This document shows, in pieces, positions 1-8,260 of a stretch of 46,127 bases of DNA. The stretch covers positions 1 through 46,127 of the forward strand of contig CAYNGJ010000026.1 of NCBI GenBank assembly GCA_964396895.1, read 5' to 3'. The notes beneath the pieces were generated by a model. That model was not told the DNA's origin and searched no databases. It saw nothing but the letters and a program-made list of their open reading frames with translations. The stretch's first letter is position 1; each line of letters starts with the position of its first letter. The DNA is from UBA2334 sp964396895. GTDB lineage: Bacteria; Pseudomonadota; Gammaproteobacteria; Burkholderiales; Burkholderiaceae_C. A program made the translations under genes and the position numbers.

Positions 1-32
1 AACACCGAAATATCATTCAAAATCAAGGAGTT

Positions 33-167
33 ATGAATATTTCAGGGACGACTATTTCAGGGTCGACTAATTTAGCTATAGCAAAAATATTTGAGCTGCT
101 GACTATGGCCCCAATACCCCTGAAGTTTGAGGTAGATCAAATGCCGGAAGTTTTCCATTCCGGGTAA
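33..167 (+). CDS. Possible 44-residue small ORF upstream of the first oxygenase
   Basis: An ATG at 33 opens a frame of 44 codons ending in TAA at 165-167. AAGGAG lies just before it (25-30), but only 2 bases from the ATG, which is shorter than usual. The tandem 15-base repeat at 38-67 lies inside the frame, so residues 3-12 repeat a five-residue unit, ISGTT then ISGST. I recognise no domain, signal peptide or membrane segment. It could be a leader peptide, the start of a decayed gene or a chance frame. Its stop lies 83 bases before the Rieske alpha start. The AT-rich composition, unlike the genes around it, argues for non-coding promoter DNA. Confidence 0.2.
   Translation: MNISGTTISGSTNLAIAKIFELLTMAPIPLKFEVDQMPEVFHSG
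38..67. repeat. Two tandem 15-bp repeats
   Basis: The unit TATTTCAGGGWCGAC occurs at 38-52 and again directly at 53-67, with one difference (A versus T). The second copy holds a GTCGAC palindrome. The pair lies in the AT-rich region upstream of the first Rieske oxygenase. It may be a doubled binding site for a regulator or a slippage duplication. Confidence 0.75.
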
Positions 168-194
168 ACCCTTGTAAGTTGCACACAAGTGCAA
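163..194 (+). promoter_or_regulatory. Candidate regulatory region of the first oxygenase operon
   Basis: The motif GGTAAACCCTTG (163-174) is followed by the perfect inverted repeat TTGCAC-ACAA-GTGCAA (179-194). A similar motif-plus-palindrome arrangement occurs before the second Rieske alpha gene (from 6152) and between the acyl-CoA synthetase and TetR genes (from 11654). A weak relative of the cluster's 25-bp element (TGCACA-N13-TGTCTT, 180-204) overlaps it. The site lies about 60-90 bases before the ATG at 251, a sensible place for an activator or repressor. No clear sigma-70 -35/-10 pair was assigned. The functional role is inference. Confidence 0.35.
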
Positions 195-250
195 AAACTG
201 TCTTAAATTTAGCTTGTTCTGGCAATGGTGCCGGACTCAAGGAGACAGAT

Positions 251-1651
251 ATGTTGACGCGTAGCAATCCGGTGTTGGCCGACGGAACCAGGATGTCGGA
301 CCTCATCAACCTGGACACCCGTGAGGTGAAGATGCGAGTTTTGTCCGATGTCGAGCTGTACCAGCTCGAAATGGAAAGAATCTTCGCCAAGACCTGGGTC
401 TTTCTGGCCCATGAGACCGAAATACCCAACTCGGGTGATTTTGTTCAACGGGACTTGGGCTCGGACTCCGTGCTGGTGACGCGCGACCGCGACGGTCAAG
501 TGCATGTGGTGCTCAACGTTTGCACGCACCGGGGCATGAAGGTGTCCACGCTGGACATGGGCAATTCGCAAGCCCACATGTGCATTTACCACGGCTGGGC
601 ATTCAAGCCCAATGGTGATTTCATCGGTGCACCCGTCGACAAGGAGTGCATGCACGGGAAAATGAAAACCAAGGCCGAACTCTCGTTGACCAAAGCCCGG
701 GTGGCGGTTTACGGCGGTATGGTCTTTGCGACCTGGAACACCGACGGTCCTTCGTTCGATGAATTCCTGGGCGATGCTAAGTTTTACTATGACACCATGT
801 GGTGCCGCACCACCGCAGGCATGGAGGTGCTGGGTCCGCCGCAGCGTTTCATCATCAAGGCCAACTGGAAGACAGCGGCAGAGCAAGGTGCGTGCGACGG
901 GTATCACACGCTGACCTTGCACCGGTGGCTGGGCGAAATCGGCCCTTACGCCAAAAAACCCGGCGTTGAGGGCGGTGGCGCTGACTTGACGCCGGAGATG
1001 TACGGCGTCGAAGTCTGGACCGACCACGGTCACACCATGCGCTGCATAGATCTCGATAGAAAGGTGCAGCGCATCACGGGAAAGAATCCCGCTGAGCTCT
1101 CGCCGCAGGAAAAGCTCACCGTGTTGCCCCCCCCCGGCCTCACCGCTGAAATGATCCCTGACGTCGTGAGTCGCCTCTCACCCGAGCAGATCCAGGTCAT
1201 GAGTTCTAACCCACCCCAAGTGGGCAACTTCTTTCCCAACGGTTTGTTCGAGTTCCTGTACCTGCCCACCGCCGATGGCAAGGTCACCGGTGCCATGGCA
1301 TTGCACACCTACGTGCCCATGGGACCTGACAAGTTCATGTTCATGAACTGGATACTGGCCGAAAAAGACACCCCACCTGAGCAGAAGGCCGCCATGTTGC
1401 GCATTTCCTGCCAGCTGCTGGGCACTTCGGGCATGGTCGAGCAAGACGACTCCGACACCTGGCCGCACCAGACCATCGTGTCCAAAGGCGCGATGGGCAA
1501 GAACATCACACTGAAATACCAGGCCAAGTACGAAACCGGCAAGCCCGAGGGGTGGCCAGGCCCTGGCCATGTGGGAAGCGGCTTCACCAAAGACGACACC
1601 AACTGGAGCTTCTGGCAGTACTGGCACGAGCTGATGACCCAGGAATCTTGA
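251..1651 (+). CDS. Rieske ring-hydroxylating oxygenase, alpha subunit (copy 1)
   Basis: Catalytic subunit of a Rieske non-haem iron oxygenase, a cytosolic enzyme that dihydroxylates or monohydroxylates rings using O2 and electrons from a ferredoxin. The 466-residue protein has the Rieske cluster ligands C91-x-H93 and C111-x2-H114, then the mononuclear iron site D216-x2-H219-x4-H224, with the third ligand in the acidic EQDD stretch at 397-400. Length and order fit the alpha subunit of alpha/beta oxygenases. The start at 251 is chosen because AAGGAG lies just upstream (239-244) and because it gives exactly the length of the paralogue at 6269. An in-frame upstream start would add 24 unrelated residues. 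The beta subunit follows after 37 bases. Copy 2 is about 70% identical by eye. The substrate cannot be read from sequence, and no reductase or Rieske ferredoxin is nearby. Confidence 0.93.
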   Translation: MLTRSNPVLADGTRMSDLINLDTREVKMRVLSDVELYQLEMERIFAKTWVFLAHETEIPNSGDFVQRDLGSDSVLVTRDRDGQVHVVLNVCTHRGMKVSTLDMGNSQAHMCIYHGWAFKPNGDFIGAPVDKECMHGKMKTKAELSLTKARVAVYGGMVFATWNTDGPSFDEFLGDAKFYYDTMWCRTTAGMEVLGPPQRFIIKANWKTAAEQGACDGYHTLTLHRWLGEIGPYAKKPGVEGGGADLTPEMYGVEVWTDHGHTMRCIDLDRKVQRITGKNPAELSPQEKLTVLPPPGLTAEMIPDVVSRLSPEQIQVMSSNPPQVGNFFPNGLFEFLYLPTADGKVTGAMALHTYVPMGPDKFMFMNWILAEKDTPPEQKAAMLRISCQLLGTSGMVEQDDSDTWPHQTIVSKGAMGKNITLKYQAKYETGKPEGWPGPGHVGSGFTKDDTNWSFWQYWHELMTQES

Positions 1652-1688
1652 GATGACGCAGTCAGCCCGAACCCCCCAGGAGAACACC

Positions 1689-2258
1689 ATGCTTGCCAAC
1701 TTGCTCGAACCCACCCCACTGCCTCCAAGCTTACGCGCCAACCGCCTGCCTGTGGGCAGCACCATGTACAACGAGTGCGTCGAATTCCTCATCGACGAAG
1801 CCGAAATGCTTGACGAGCTCCGCTTTGTCGAATGGAGCGAACGCTTGGCGAAGGACATTGAGTACAACGTTCCTCAGCGCTTGACCAGGCCGGTGCGCAT
1901 GCAGGACGGCACCACCATTCGCACGGTTCAGCACATGCACGACAACCACGGATCGATGATGCTGCGCGTGCGTCGCATCACGGAAACCCGCAGTGCTTGG
2001 TGCGAGGACCCGCCGTCCCGCACGCGCCGCATGGTCAGCAACGTTCGTGTCTACACCACCGAAAAACCCAACGAGTTCAAAGTTCTGAGTTACATGCTGC
2101 TGACCCGCAACCGCTTTGACTTTGACTACTTTGACCTCATTCCCTGTGACCGCCATGACGTGCTGCGCCAGGAGGATGGCGTGATGAAGTTGGCCCGGCG
2201 TGAAGTCCTGATCGACCAGGCCGTGCTTGGAACGCCCAACCTTGGCATTTTTCTGTGA
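1689..2258 (+). CDS. Ring-hydroxylating oxygenase, beta subunit (copy 1)
   Basis: Small subunit of the oxygenase encoded just upstream. Beta subunits have an NTF2/SnoaL-like fold and hold the alpha trimer together without carrying the active site. The 189-residue protein shows family features: an N-terminal helix rich in Glu and Leu (EFLIDEAEMLDELRF), a P-S-R-T-R-R segment near the middle, and a C-terminal motif RREVLIDQ..LGTPNLGIFL shared almost exactly with copy 2. I prefer the ATG at 1689, which has AGGAG seven bases upstream and matches the copy-2 N-terminus. An ATG at 1653 would add 12 residues. The P450 gene follows after 35 bases, so alpha, beta and P450 are probably co-transcribed. 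Confidence 0.9.
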   Translation: MLANLLEPTPLPPSLRANRLPVGSTMYNECVEFLIDEAEMLDELRFVEWSERLAKDIEYNVPQRLTRPVRMQDGTTIRTVQHMHDNHGSMMLRVRRITETRSAWCEDPPSRTRRMVSNVRVYTTEKPNEFKVLSYMLLTRNRFDFDYFDLIPCDRHDVLRQEDGVMKLARREVLIDQAVLGTPNLGIFL

Positions 2259-2293
2259 ACAGCGGCCCCACCTTCAATTGTCAGGATCCGACC

Positions 2294-3574
2294 ATGCAAA
2301 CCCCTTACCGCTCCGAAAAACTGGAAGAAGCCTTTGCCGAGCTGTCGGCCAACTACCGCGGCACGGACATCGATCTGTACTCGGTGTGCCGGGAAAAACG
2401 CGCCGCGACACCCGTTACCGCGGGCGACTTCATGAACAGCATCGGCGTGCCCACCCATGCCGGAGCCAACCACGGCAACCCGACGTTCACCCTGTTCAAG
2501 TACAACGACGTCAAAAGCGTTCTTCAAGACTCCGCGACCTTCAACAGCCGTTTCATGGCCAAAGGCTTCGGCAGCTTTTTCAGTGCCGACGGCCTGGTGA
2601 TTACGGCCATGGACGGTGAGGCGCACCGCAAAGCCCGAGGGCTGTTGCAGCCGGTGTTTTCACCGGATGCCGTGCTGCCCTGGCGCGCGGCGATAGAGCG
2701 CCAGATCCGGGACGAATTCATTCTGCCGCTGGTGCCCGACAAACGCGCCGACCTGCTTGACTTCGGGCTGTACTTTCCCATTCGGGTGATTTACGGGCTG
2801 ATCGGCTTTCCAGACGAGGAGTTGGGCAATTTCTACGAGTACGCCGCGATGGGGCTGACCGTGCTGGGCGGGCCCAAGATTGACCCTGTCGAAGAAGCCA
2901 CATCCCGCGAACGCGCCATGAAGGCCACAAACACCTTGTACGAGACGGTGATCGCGCTGGTCAAACGCCGTCGTGCTGAGGGGGCACCCGGCGATGACCT
3001 GGTCTGCCGCCTGTTGCGCGCCGAATTTGAAGGGCGCAAGCTGGACGATCACGAGATCACCACCTTCGCCCGCTCCATGGTTGCAGCAGGGGGGGAAACC
3101 ACCACCCGCACCTTCAGCTCCATCATGACGCTGCTGCTTCAGCGTCCTGCGTTGGTCGAGCGGGTCCGCAACGACCGGAGTTTGGTGTCCAAGCTGATCG
3201 ACGAGGGCGTGCGCTTTGAGCCGGTTTCCACCGTCAAGGTGCGACAGGCGGTTCGCGATGTCGAGATCCGGGGCGTCTCCATTCCCAAGGACGCGATGGT
3301 TCAGTGCGTGGTTGCATCGGCCAATCGCGATGAAGAGGTGTTTGACAACGCCGACACATTTGACATCGACCGCCGCCAGAAGCCTTCATTCACATTCGGG
3401 TTCGGTCCGCACATGTGCATTGGCCAATACCTGGCCAAGATGGAGCTGTCCATCGCCATCAATGCGGTGTTGGACCTGTTTCCCAACGTTCGGCTCGATC
3501 CCGACCGTCCCGCTCCCGTCATCGCCGGCAGCATGTTGCGCGGCGCGTCTTCCGTGCCGGTGATCTGGGACTGA
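2294..3574 (+). CDS. Cytochrome P450 (paralogue 1 of 3)
   Basis: Soluble bacterial class I-type P450 of 426 residues with no membrane anchor. It is expected to hydroxylate a hydrophobic substrate with electrons from a ferredoxin. Visible motifs are the I-helix oxygen-activating stretch AGGETT (265-270), the K-helix E304-x-x-R307, and the haem loop FGFGPHMCIGQ (368-378) with Cys375 as the haem ligand. The N-terminal 'YRGTDIDLY' segment is shared with the other two P450s of the window (YRGKTDDLY, YRGSDVDLH), which marks them as one subfamily. The ATG at 2294 is the first start that keeps this shared N-terminus. The gene lies in the oxygenase operon, and an adrenodoxin-type ferredoxin at 39987-40307 is the only ferredoxin in view. 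Confidence 0.93.
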   Translation: MQTPYRSEKLEEAFAELSANYRGTDIDLYSVCREKRAATPVTAGDFMNSIGVPTHAGANHGNPTFTLFKYNDVKSVLQDSATFNSRFMAKGFGSFFSADGLVITAMDGEAHRKARGLLQPVFSPDAVLPWRAAIERQIRDEFILPLVPDKRADLLDFGLYFPIRVIYGLIGFPDEELGNFYEYAAMGLTVLGGPKIDPVEEATSRERAMKATNTLYETVIALVKRRRAEGAPGDDLVCRLLRAEFEGRKLDDHEITTFARSMVAAGGETTTRTFSSIMTLLLQRPALVERVRNDRSLVSKLIDEGVRFEPVSTVKVRQAVRDVEIRGVSIPKDAMVQCVVASANRDEEVFDNADTFDIDRRQKPSFTFGFGPHMCIGQYLAKMELSIAINAVLDLFPNVRLDPDRPAPVIAGSMLRGASSVPVIWD

Positions 3575-3675
3575 AGACCCCGACCGCAGCGTCGCAGGGT
3601 GACTTTTACCCGTCCCTTCGGCGCTTCATCCCCTACCCACCTATTGCAGCTTCATTTGTTTTTAAAGAGACCATC

Positions 3676-4986
3676 ATGAAACTCGACGACCTCATTCTTG
3701 TCAGTGTTGACGACCACGCGATTGAGCCGCGCGGTGCTTTCGATCGCCACATGCCCGCCAAATTCAAGGGCCGTGAACCCAAAGTCGTTCAAAGCAAAGG
3801 CCGCGACGTGTGGGTTTTTGAAGGCCGTGCCACGGGCTACATGGGCCTGAACTCGGTTGTGGGCAGACCCAAAGACGAATACGGCATGGAGCCTTTGGGC
3901 TACGAGCACATGCGCCGCGGGACCTGGGACATCCAAGCCCGGGTGGACGACATGAACGCCAATGGCGTTCTCGGCTCCATTTGCTTTCCGACCTTCCCCG
4001 GCTTTGCCGGTCAGCGGTTTCAGCAGTACAAAGAGGCGCGTGATGTTTCCTTTGCTGCCATTCAGGCCTACAACGACTGGCATTTGCAGGATTGGTGCAA
4101 CGCTGCGCCCGGTCGGTTCATTCCATTGAGTTTGATTCCGTGGTGGGATGGGGAACTCGCGGCGCAGGAAATACGCCGCATGGCCAAGCAGGGTGTGCAC
4201 GCCATATCGCTGTCCGACAATCCCGCGCTGCATGGCTTCCCCTCCATCCACGCCGACCATTGGGACCCGGTGTGGAAAGCCTGCGCCGACAACAACGTGG
4301 TGATCTGCTGCCACATTGGCACCGGGGTCAAAGCCGAACACGCCTCCGACCTGACTCCGATCGATGCGTGGATCACATCTATGCCCATATCAATCGCCAA
4401 CTCCGCCGCCGACTGGATCTGGGCACCCATGTGGAAAAAATACCCCAATCTGCGCATGGCCCTGTCAGAGGGCAGCATTGGCTGGATTCCCTACCTGCTT
4501 GAGCGGGCAGACTTCACCTATCGCCACCACCACGAGTGGACCTTGACCGACTTCGGCGGCGGCAAGCCCAGCGATGTGTTCAAGCAGCACATCATCACTT
4601 GCTTCATTGAGGATGAGTTTGGTCTGCGCAATCTGGCCGACATCGGTGAGGACAAAGTGACCTGGGAATGCGACTACCCGCATTCGGACTGCACGTGGCC
4701 CGGCTCACCCGAAATTTTTCACGCGCAAACCAAGCACCTCACCGATGTGCAGATCAACAAGATCGGTCACCTCAACGCGATGCGCGAGTTCTCTTACGAC
4801 CCATTCTCGATTCTGGGGCGCGAAAACTGCACCGTGGGGGCCTTGCGCGCCAAGGCACAGCACGTGAGTGTGGAGCCCATGCTGGGCATGGGGGGTGCCA
4901 AGCCGGTGCGTGAAGCGGGCAAACCGGTGACCTCGGGCGACATCAACAAAATGTTTGCCGCAGCCGACGCCGAGACAGCGCTGTGA
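3676..4986 (+). CDS. ACMSD-like amidohydrolase family protein (copy 1)
   Basis: TIM-barrel metal-dependent hydrolase or decarboxylase of the amidohydrolase-2 (COG2159/PF04909) group, 436 residues. Members hydrolyse lactones or decarboxylate aromatic and unsaturated acids. Candidate metal ligands are D12-x-H14 in 'VDDHAIEP' (in place of the common H-x-H), the His of 'CCHIGTG', and the Asp of 'ECDYPHSD'. ATG at 3676 is preferred because the protein encoded at 44588-45895 starts identically (MKLxDLILVSVDDHAIEP). The two are roughly 75-80% identical by eye. It lies 101 bases after the P450 and 58 before the dehydrogenase. The family call is firm; the reaction is not known. Confidence 0.88.
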   Translation: MKLDDLILVSVDDHAIEPRGAFDRHMPAKFKGREPKVVQSKGRDVWVFEGRATGYMGLNSVVGRPKDEYGMEPLGYEHMRRGTWDIQARVDDMNANGVLGSICFPTFPGFAGQRFQQYKEARDVSFAAIQAYNDWHLQDWCNAAPGRFIPLSLIPWWDGELAAQEIRRMAKQGVHAISLSDNPALHGFPSIHADHWDPVWKACADNNVVICCHIGTGVKAEHASDLTPIDAWITSMPISIANSAADWIWAPMWKKYPNLRMALSEGSIGWIPYLLERADFTYRHHHEWTLTDFGGGKPSDVFKQHIITCFIEDEFGLRNLADIGEDKVTWECDYPHSDCTWPGSPEIFHAQTKHLTDVQINKIGHLNAMREFSYDPFSILGRENCTVGALRAKAQHVSVEPMLGMGGAKPVREAGKPVTSGDINKMFAAADAETAL

Positions 4987-5044
4987 CACGAATGCCGCTG
5001 GCGGTGGCTTTTCTGGCGGTCACTGACACGGCAGGGGCGGCCTG

Positions 5045-5971
5045 ATGCGGGCAGCTGTCATTGCCGCGCGCAACCTGCCCCCGGTGTTGCAAGAATTCCC
5101 AATGCCCCTGGCGCAGGAGGGGGCCACTTTGGTTCGCGTCGAAACCGCAGGGCTGGGTGGCTGGGATGTGCTGGGTGCCTACCGATTGGGCGTGCAATTC
5201 CCGTGTGTCATTCGGGGGGAGGGCGTAGGTCGCCGCCCGGATGGGCGTCGGGTCTACTTCGGCGAGCGCTCGGTCGCCCCCTTCGGGGCATGGGCCGACT
5301 GGACCTTGGTGCCGTCAGAAGAAGTGTGGGACGTGCCCGATGAGGTGGACGACGTACTGGCCATCACCATGGGTATTGCGGGAACCGGCGCGTTGCTACC
5401 ACTGGAGCAAGCCCAGATCAAGCCGGGTGAAAGCGTGTTGATCCTCGGTGCCACGGGAACACTGGGCCAGATTGCGCTTCAGCTTGCCCGGATTCTGGGG
5501 GCTGGCCACGTGGTGGGCGCTGCCCGGAACGCAGCGGCGTTGGGGCGCTTGCGCGAGCGTGGGCTGGCCGACGCGGTCGTGGCATTGGGCGGCGGCGACG
5601 ACGCACAAGCCCTGCGTGCCGTGGCGGGCGATGGTTTCGATGTGGTGCTGGATGGTGTGTGCGGTGCGCCCTTACTCGCCGCGCTGAAAGCCACACGCTG
5701 GGGGGCGCGCATCATGACCATCGGCACGGGTGCCGGGCGAGAAATCCACCTCAACATTGCCGACCTGCTGTTCAGAACCCTCAGTTGCGTGGGAACGGGA
5801 CAGCACCCTGCCGTTGATCGCGAAGCCACTTGGCGCAGACTTCTGCTGATGGCGAAAGCGCATCAGATCACGTTCGACCACGTAGGCTACGGGTTGAGCG
5901 ATCTGACGGCAGCCTGGGCGGCCCAGGTGGCCGGACCTCATGCCAAAATCACGGCTACCATGACCCGCTGA
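5045..5971 (+). CDS. Quinone oxidoreductase-like alcohol dehydrogenase (MDR superfamily)
   Basis: NAD(P)H-dependent medium-chain reductase of 308 residues, expected to reduce an enone or quinone or to oxidise an alcohol. The N-terminal GroES-like half (about 1-120) lacks the Cys/His zinc ligands of alcohol dehydrogenases, so it is probably the zinc-free quinone-oxidoreductase type. The Rossmann half begins near residue 125 with 'ESVLILGATGTLGQIALQLA', the nucleotide-binding glycine motif. It is the last gene of the first operon, 58 bases after the amidohydrolase. The stop codon lies inside an 8-base tandem repeat (5961-6008). Because the repeat carries a TGA, changes in copy number would not alter the protein beyond residue 308. 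Confidence 0.85.
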   Translation: MRAAVIAARNLPPVLQEFPMPLAQEGATLVRVETAGLGGWDVLGAYRLGVQFPCVIRGEGVGRRPDGRRVYFGERSVAPFGAWADWTLVPSEEVWDVPDEVDDVLAITMGIAGTGALLPLEQAQIKPGESVLILGATGTLGQIALQLARILGAGHVVGAARNAAALGRLRERGLADAVVALGGGDDAQALRAVAGDGFDVVLDGVCGAPLLAALKATRWGARIMTIGTGAGREIHLNIADLLFRTLSCVGTGQHPAVDREATWRRLLLMAKAHQITFDHVGYGLSDLTAAWAAQVAGPHAKITATMTR

Positions 5972-6022
5972 CCCGCTGACCCGCTGACCCGCTGACCCGC
6001 TGACCCGATTGGCCGATTGGCC
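5961..6022. repeat. 8-bp tandem repeats spanning a stop codon
   Basis: Five exact copies of TGACCCGC run from 5961 to 6000. A partial sixth follows at 6001, then two copies of GATTGGCC at 6007-6022. The first copies overlap the last codons and the stop of the dehydrogenase gene. The rest of the 297-base gap up to the next gene holds only the regulatory sites listed separately; no gene was seen there. Confidence 0.85.
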
Positions 6023-6151
6023 AACCAGTGGGAATCGAAAAGCTGCGGGTCGTCGGACCTGCGTGCAGTGGGCTGCGGATCAGCGCCCTGGTGGCGCATG
6101 TTCCCGGCCAGGGAGGAGTGGCGCACGCAGTAGGGGCGCCCAATCGCTCAG

Positions 6152-6189
6152 TGTTAACCCTTGATCTCATCAGGATTGCACGGGTGCGA
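6152..6189 (+). promoter_or_regulatory. Candidate regulatory region of the second oxygenase operon
   Basis: TGTTAACCCTTG (6152-6163) is followed by the near-perfect inverted repeat TTGCAC-GG-GTGCGA (6176-6189, one mismatch between arms). The same order is seen before the first Rieske alpha gene (163-194). It sits 80-117 bases upstream of the ATG at 6269, ahead of the 25-bp operator-like element. The role is inferred from recurrence only. Confidence 0.3.
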
Positions 6190-6200
6190 CCGATTTTATA

Positions 6201-6225
6201 TGTACACACTTAGCTAAATTGTTTA
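6201..6225. promoter_or_regulatory. 25-bp palindromic operator-like element, site A
   Basis: TGTACA (6201-6206) and TGTTTA (6220-6225) are separated by exactly 13 bases. The same geometry occurs at 9079, 13653, 32951 and 45980, always between or before catabolic genes. The element ends 43 bases before the Rieske alpha start. It resembles a dimeric repressor site. One of the TetR proteins in the window, perhaps that at 31013-31738, is the natural candidate to bind it (inference). Confidence 0.5.
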
Positions 6226-6268
6226 TATTTGGTCTCCGCCGACGCTTAAACGGACACAGGAGACGCTC

Positions 6269-7669
6269 ATGTCAAGCCCGACCCCCCCCACGCTTTCCGA
6301 TGGGACCCCAGTCTCTGACTTGGTCAATGTTGCCACCCGTGAGGTGCAGATGCGCACGCTCTCGGACCCCGAGCTGTATGAGCTGGAAATGGAGCAGATT
6401 TTTGGCAAGATCTGGGTGTTTCTGGGCCATGAATCGGAGATACCCAACTCTGGGGACTTCGTTACCCGAGACATGGGGTCCGACTCCGTGCTGATCACCC
6501 GCGACAAGTCGGGTGACGTGAATGTGCTGTTGAATCTGTGTACGCACAGAGGCATGAGGGTGTCGACCCTTGATGCAGGCAATACCCAGATACACACTTG
6601 CATTTACCACGGCTGGGCGTTCCGTCCCAATGGGGCCTTCCTCGGCGCGCCCGTTGAAAAAGAGACGATGCACGGCAAGATGATGACCAAGGAGCAACTG
6701 GGCCTGAAGAAGGCACGGGTGACTTTGTATGGCGGACTGATTTTTGCAACTTGGAACATCGACGGTCCGTCTTTCGATGAGTTCCTGGGTGATGCCAAGT
6801 GGTACTACGACATTCTCTTCAAGCGCACCGACAAGGGCATGGAGGTGTTGGGTCCACCCCAGCGCTTCACAGTGCGCGCCAACTGGAAGGCAGCGGGCGA
6901 GCAATCGGCAGCCGACGGCTACCACACGCTCACGCTGCATCGCTGGCTGGGCGAGGTGGGCAACTACTCGAAGAAGGGTGAGGGCGAAGGCGGCGGAGGC
7001 GATTTGAGTCCCGAGATGTACGGCGTCGAGGTGAGCTCGCCACACGGTCACGCGCTTCGGTGCATCGACTTGGGTCGAAAAATCCGCCGAATGACCGGAC
7101 TGGACCCCGATGTGCTGAGTGTCGAAGAAAAGCTCAACGCGCTGCCGCCCGCAGGTATGACCAAGGACATGGTCGGGCAGCTCCCCCGCAACCTCACACC
7201 TGAACAGTTGCAGGTGCAGACCAGCATGCCTCCCCAGGTCGGCGGCATTTTTCCGAACGTGTTGTTTGGTTTTGTTTACATCCCTCAGGCGGACGGTACT
7301 GTAGTGGGTTCCATGACCATGCACGCCTATGTCCCTAAAGGTCCCGACAAGCTGGAGTTTGTGAACTGGATATTTGCGGAGAAGGATGCACCGCAAGAGT
7401 TGAGAGACAAGATGCTCAAGCAGACGATCCAATTGTTTGGCACCTCTGGCATGGTCGAGCAAGACGACTCCGATACTTGGCCCCACATGACCTTGGCGGC
7501 CAAAGGCGCCCAGGGCAAGAAGATGACCCTGAAATACCAAGCGGCCTACGAAACTGGGGCACCCAAGGGTTGGCCAGGTCCTGGCATCGTCAACGAGGGC
7601 TTCACCAAAGACGACACGCAATGGCATTGGTGGATGTATTGGCGCCAACTCATGAGCGGCGCTGCCTGA
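6269..7669 (+). CDS. Rieske ring-hydroxylating oxygenase, alpha subunit (copy 2)
   Basis: Catalytic subunit of a second Rieske oxygenase, 466 residues, the same length as copy 1 and collinear with it. The Rieske ligands are C91, H93, C111 and H114. The iron site is D216-x2-H219-x4-H224, with the acidic EQDD segment near 397-400. The start at 6269 has an AGGAG ribosome site (in 'cacaggagacgctc'). Residues around the active site differ from copy 1 (for example GEQSAADGYH against AEQGACDGYH), which suggests a related but shifted substrate or regiospecificity. Its beta subunit follows after 39 bases. The pair forms its own transcription unit with an operator-like site at 6201-6225 and no electron-transfer genes. 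Confidence 0.93.
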   Translation: MSSPTPPTLSDGTPVSDLVNVATREVQMRTLSDPELYELEMEQIFGKIWVFLGHESEIPNSGDFVTRDMGSDSVLITRDKSGDVNVLLNLCTHRGMRVSTLDAGNTQIHTCIYHGWAFRPNGAFLGAPVEKETMHGKMMTKEQLGLKKARVTLYGGLIFATWNIDGPSFDEFLGDAKWYYDILFKRTDKGMEVLGPPQRFTVRANWKAAGEQSAADGYHTLTLHRWLGEVGNYSKKGEGEGGGGDLSPEMYGVEVSSPHGHALRCIDLGRKIRRMTGLDPDVLSVEEKLNALPPAGMTKDMVGQLPRNLTPEQLQVQTSMPPQVGGIFPNVLFGFVYIPQADGTVVGSMTMHAYVPKGPDKLEFVNWIFAEKDAPQELRDKMLKQTIQLFGTSGMVEQDDSDTWPHMTLAAKGAQGKKMTLKYQAAYETGAPKGWPGPGIVNEGFTKDDTQWHWWMYWRQLMSGAA

Positions 7670-7708
7670 GCTATTTTCCAACCCAATACACCCATTTCGG
7701 AGACACCC

Positions 7709-8245
7709 ATGAGTGAAACCCAAGGTACCCTGGTGCCCATTGGATCGCCTGTTTACAACCAGGTTCTCCAATTTTTGTACACCGAAGCGCGGTTGCTCGA
7801 CGAAATTCGCCTCAAGGAATGGGGCGAGACGCTGGCACCAGACCTGATCTACAACGCGCCGCTGCGAGAAACTCGGCCCGTCAGCCAGCAGGCGGCGTCG
7901 GTGGTGCGGACCATGCAGCACTTTCACGACGATTGGCGTTCCGTGATGGGCCGCATTGTTCGACTCACGGGCACCAAGAGCGCGTGGGCAGAAGATCCCC
8001 CCTCACGCACGCGGCGGCTGGTGACCAACGTCATGGTGGAAGCCAGCGACCAACCTGGCGAGTACGTGGTCCGAAGCTACCTGCTGGTCACCCGCAGCCG
8101 ATTCAACTTCGATGAATTTGATCTGATCAGCGCCGAGCGACGAGATGTGTTGCGGGTCGATGGCGAGAGCTTCAAGTTGGCACGTCGCGAGATACTGCTG
8201 GACCAGGCGGTACTGGGCACCCCGAACCTGGCTATTTTTCTTTGA
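7709..8245 (+). CDS. Ring-hydroxylating oxygenase, beta subunit (copy 2)
   Basis: Structural small subunit for the alpha chain just upstream, 178 residues, NTF2-like fold. It shares with copy 1 the 'EARLLDEIRLKEW' helix, the 'EDPPSRTRRLVTNV' segment and the C-terminal 'LARREILLDQAVLGTPNLAIFL'. ATG at 7709 has GGAGA upstream. The N-terminus is 11 residues shorter than copy 1. The gene ends 15 bases from the convergent DUF2889 gene, with no clear hairpin terminator between them. Confidence 0.9.
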   Translation: MSETQGTLVPIGSPVYNQVLQFLYTEARLLDEIRLKEWGETLAPDLIYNAPLRETRPVSQQAASVVRTMQHFHDDWRSVMGRIVRLTGTKSAWAEDPPSRTRRLVTNVMVEASDQPGEYVVRSYLLVTRSRFNFDEFDLISAERRDVLRVDGESFKLARREILLDQAVLGTPNLAIFL

Positions 8246-8260
8246 TGGAGGCGGGGGTTT

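Noticed and set aside
6272..7927. Long open frame (about 550 codons) on the minus strand opposite the second Rieske alpha gene
   Set aside because: It lies antisense to a gene with clear Rieske and iron motifs. Its translation is rich in His, Arg and Gly with no domain pattern, as expected from high third-position GC.
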